Of a stretch of DNA of 9,352 nucleotides, positions 8,401-9,352 are shown piece after piece (position 1 is the stretch's first letter; every line of letters begins with the position of its first letter). Source of the stretch: JBOFOR01 sp051659545 (GTDB taxonomy: Bacteria; Bacillota; Clostridia; Peptostreptococcales; Peptostreptococcaceae); assembly GCF_051659545.1 (NCBI RefSeq), contig NZ_JBOFOR010000098.1, positions 1-9,352 on the forward strand. The letters run 5' to 3'. The position numbers and the translations under genes were made by a program. The notes beneath the pieces are model-generated. The model ran no database searches. It was not told the origin of the DNA and worked only from the letters and a program-made list of their open reading frames with translations.

Positions 8401-9109
8401 CGTAGAAGGACTAGCATTTGCAGGTGGAGACTTTGATATAAATAAATACAAAATATTCGAAGCAGATGAAGATGCTATAATACCAATCACAGATACAGAG
8501 TATTTTGAAGATGATATAGTATCAAAGTTTGTAGAGTTTGTAGAAGTAGTGTTTAGCAAAGATACTTTAGAAGAAAACTTAAACTATATAGCTGACACAG
8601 AGTGCTTTAAAAGAAAAGCTAATGAAACTAGTAGAGATTGCCTAAGAAGATACTTCTTAAAAGGATTTATGGAAGATCATCTAAAGGTTTATCAAAAAAG
8701 ACCTATCTACTGGATGTTTGACAGTGGTAAGCAAAATGGATTTAAAGCTCTTATATATATGCATAGATACAATGAAAGTATGGTTGCAAAGATTAGAACT
8801 GATTACTTACATACTTTACAAAGAAAGTATGAGTCAGAGATTGATAGATTAGATAATGATATGAACTCAGAAGTAGTAACAGCTAAAGAAAAAGCTGCTG
8901 CTAAAAAGAGAAAAGAAGTACTTCAAAAGCAGTTAGTTGAGTGTGTAGCTTATGACCAAGTTATAGCTCACGTTGCTCATCAAAGGATTGGGATAGATTT
9001 AGATGATGGTGTGAAGGTTAATTATCAAAAGTTCCAAGAGGTTGAAGTACCACAAGGTGATGGTAAGAAAGATTTAAAGGCAGATTTATTATTTAAAGTT
9101 AAGATGTAG
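5492..9109 (+). CDS. pglX: BREX adenine-specific DNA methyltransferase PglX (BrxX)
   Basis: PglX methylates adenine in a short non-palindromic host site and is essential for BREX self/non-self discrimination. The protein has 1205 residues, full length for type 1 PglX. The N-terminus (KVKNFATSARNKLIEGVRQK) is family-typical. The methyltransferase core shows motif X-like TPDWIVKYM (251-259), motif I DPSMGSGH (317-324, S-adenosylmethionine binding) and the catalytic motif IV NPPY (499-502). A GQPQQGLSTTDNNRF segment (672-686) begins the presumed target-recognition region. The conserved KRPIYW (1069-1074) lies in the C-terminal part, followed by a coiled-coil-like stretch near 1110-1155. ATG 5492 follows AGAGGGTG (5479-5486) at five bases. 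All catalytic motifs are intact. Codon style changes between roughly residues 290 and 880, suggesting a mosaic gene. A strong terminator follows directly. Confidence 0.95.
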   Translation: MDKSKVKNFATSARNKLIEGVRQKAYGLGISDKEIKTIENLSDGSRLEINNEYKYLTNSEAKNRDKLIEQIETKGYEQVMEEVAYTWFNRIIAIRFMEVNDYLPTGVRVLSSETASKVEPDAVTQAHSLIEELELHRDTVFKFQDNNDSEGLFKYILIKQCNALGNIMPVMFEKIEDYTELLLPDNLLVEGSVVRDLVSNISEEDFKEQVEIIGWLYQYYISEKKDEVFADLKNNKKITKENIPAATQLFTPDWIVKYMVENSLGRLWLEGHPNEELQSGWKYYLEEAKQEPEVETELEKIREESKSLSPEEITVLDPSMGSGHILVYAFDVLYQIYLRSGYSEREIPRLILEKNIYGLDIDDRAGQLAYFALMMKARSYSRRIFRDMERNPISLNVCSIQESNGLSKVDVEYFANGDESLKKDVEYLVDVFTDAKEYGSILEVEEVDFEKIENRLVEIEEDIADLFSKENRERILGVIPSIVNQGKVISKKYDVCITNPPYMGSKGMNTELGEFVKKKYPNSKSDLCMTFIERGLKYTSCRGILSLVTMHSWMFLSSYEKLRIDLIQNSTFDTLLHLGMEAFENIVGKVVQTVAFTVRKRIVSKYKSTNVRLVDFYDSRRYEKEIRFFDQKYRHVSCQEKFKSIPGTPIAYWASDLVKVIFEKADKLGDVGQPQQGLSTTDNNRFIRMWSEVSSNKIGYNILNSEELLNKHLKWVPINKGGNFRKWYGNNDSVLNWENDGFEIKQNVIQKYPYLNGKYEFVVKNEKNYFKRGITWSKVTTYLFSTRYTDVGFIFTDAGMKLTIDDELIKYAGAFMNTKLVNELLKFISETMNYEQGNISKLPFIVTKDNNLKLAIENLFDMNICISKKDWDSFETSWDFTKHPIIEFKSNSIENSFNNWTQFTEKQFNQLKSNEEELNRIFIDIYGLQDELTPEVEDKDVTTRKADRDRDIKSFISYAVGCMMGRYTLDVEGLAFAGGDFDINKYKIFEADEDAIIPITDTEYFEDDIVSKFVEFVEVVFSKDTLEENLNYIADTECFKRKANETSRDCLRRYFLKGFMEDHLKVYQKRPIYWMFDSGKQNGFKALIYMHRYNESMVAKIRTDYLHTLQRKYESEIDRLDNDMNSEVVTAKEKAAAKKRKEVLQKQLVECVAYDQVIAHVAHQRIGIDLDDGVKVNYQKFQEVEVPQGDGKKDLKADLLFKVKM

Positions 9110-9116
9110 TTTTAAG

Positions 9117-9154
9117 ATGACTATGTACAATTAATTGTATATAGTCATTTTTTT
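9117..9154 (+). terminator. Strong rho-independent terminator after pglX
   Basis: ATGACTATGTACAA (9117-9130) pairs with TTGTATATAGTCAT (9135-9148) through 14 positions with a single G-U wobble, a TTAA loop, and a seven-base T run (9148-9154). It starts seven bases after the pglX stop codon. It separates pglX from whatever lies downstream, so the next BREX genes, if present, need another promoter or readthrough. Confidence 0.9.
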
Positions 9155-9213
9155 GTATTAAATATAAAAAAATGATGATAAAATTAAATATATAGTAAAA
9201 TATGTAAATAAAG

Positions 9214-9352
9214 GTAAGCGTCAAAGAATATCCGACTAGAATGCCAATATTTTTTTAGCTAAAATATCAAGTATATAAACTTGAATATGGAGGCTAACTA
9301 TGTCAATTGAACAGAGTGAAGTAAATTGGGATGAAATTCTAGAAAAATTTGA
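9214..9352 (+). mobile_element. Left end of an IS66-family insertion sequence (partial)
   Basis: At 9214 the sequence GTAAGCG begins; GTAAGCG-type termini are characteristic of IS66-family inverted repeats. Eighty-six bases further on starts an ORF whose N-terminus resembles the IS66 accessory protein TnpA, in the order expected from this end. IS66 elements make 8-bp target duplications, so the eight bases at 9206-9213 (AAATAAAG) would be one copy. The right end is outside the window. A TCAAGT/ACTTGA inverted repeat (9267-9272 and 9279-9284) lies just before the tnpA ribosome binding site. Confidence 0.65.
9300..9352 (+). CDS. tnpA: IS66-family accessory protein TnpA, N-terminal fragment
   Basis: Only the first 17 codons plus two bases are in the window, reading MSIEQSEVNWDEILEKF. 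This resembles the start of IS66 accessory proteins (the small OrfA/TnpA, which carries a helix-turn-helix), where an acidic lead is followed by W-x-E/D-I-L-x-x-F. Those proteins are needed with TnpB and the TnpC transposase for movement. A perfect GGAGG (9289-9293) lies six bases before the ATG. The call depends on this short match together with the GTAAGCG end at 9214. The fragment is cut by the window edge, not by a mutation. Confidence 0.6.
   Translation, partial: MSIEQSEVNWDEILEKF

Noticed and set aside
1..9352. CRISPR array, tRNA, rRNA or att sites
   Set aside because: No regularly spaced direct repeats, cloverleaf-like GC-rich segments or rRNA-like stretches were seen on reading through the window.

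Overview
This window is the 5' two-thirds of a BREX (bacteriophage exclusion) defence locus. It resembles type 1, from a very AT-rich, low-GC Gram-positive genome. The codon use (ATA, AGA, AAA and GAA dominant), strong AGGAGG-type ribosome binding sites and U-tailed terminators suggest a clostridial Firmicute, perhaps the Peptostreptococcaceae / Clostridioides area. The organism is inferred from style only; no marker gene is present.

Layout, all genes on the + strand. Positions 1-389 hold no convincing complete gene. They carry a rho-independent terminator (169-198), two adjacent perfect palindromes (213-229 and 231-266) and two promoter-like elements (272-300 and 337-345). Next come brxA (390-995), brxB (997-1587) and brxC (1607-5164). 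An unrecognised basic 61-residue small ORF follows (5220-5405), then a perfect 13-bp hairpin without a U-tract (5433-5465), then pglX (5492-9109). A strong terminator (9117-9154) ends the transcription unit. About 60 bases further on, an IS66-family insertion sequence appears to begin at 9214, with the first codons of its accessory gene tnpA at 9300.

How the genes work together: from knowledge of the BREX family, PglX is the site-specific adenine methyltransferase that marks host DNA. BrxC is a very large AAA-like ATPase. BrxA is a small DNA-binding protein and BrxB a small partner protein of the core complex. Type 1 systems also need PglZ (alkaline-phosphatase-like) and BrxL (Lon-like), normally encoded right after pglX. 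Neither is in this window, and at the point where pglZ would be expected there is a terminator followed by an insertion sequence end. The system may therefore be interrupted, displaced or truncated downstream; that cannot be decided from this window.

The points most worth a second look are the unrecognised small ORF between brxC and pglX, the hairpin separating it from pglX, the operator-like palindromes upstream of brxA with no regulator gene in view, the insertion sequence junction, and the change in codon style inside pglX. No tRNA, rRNA, CRISPR array or origin was seen.
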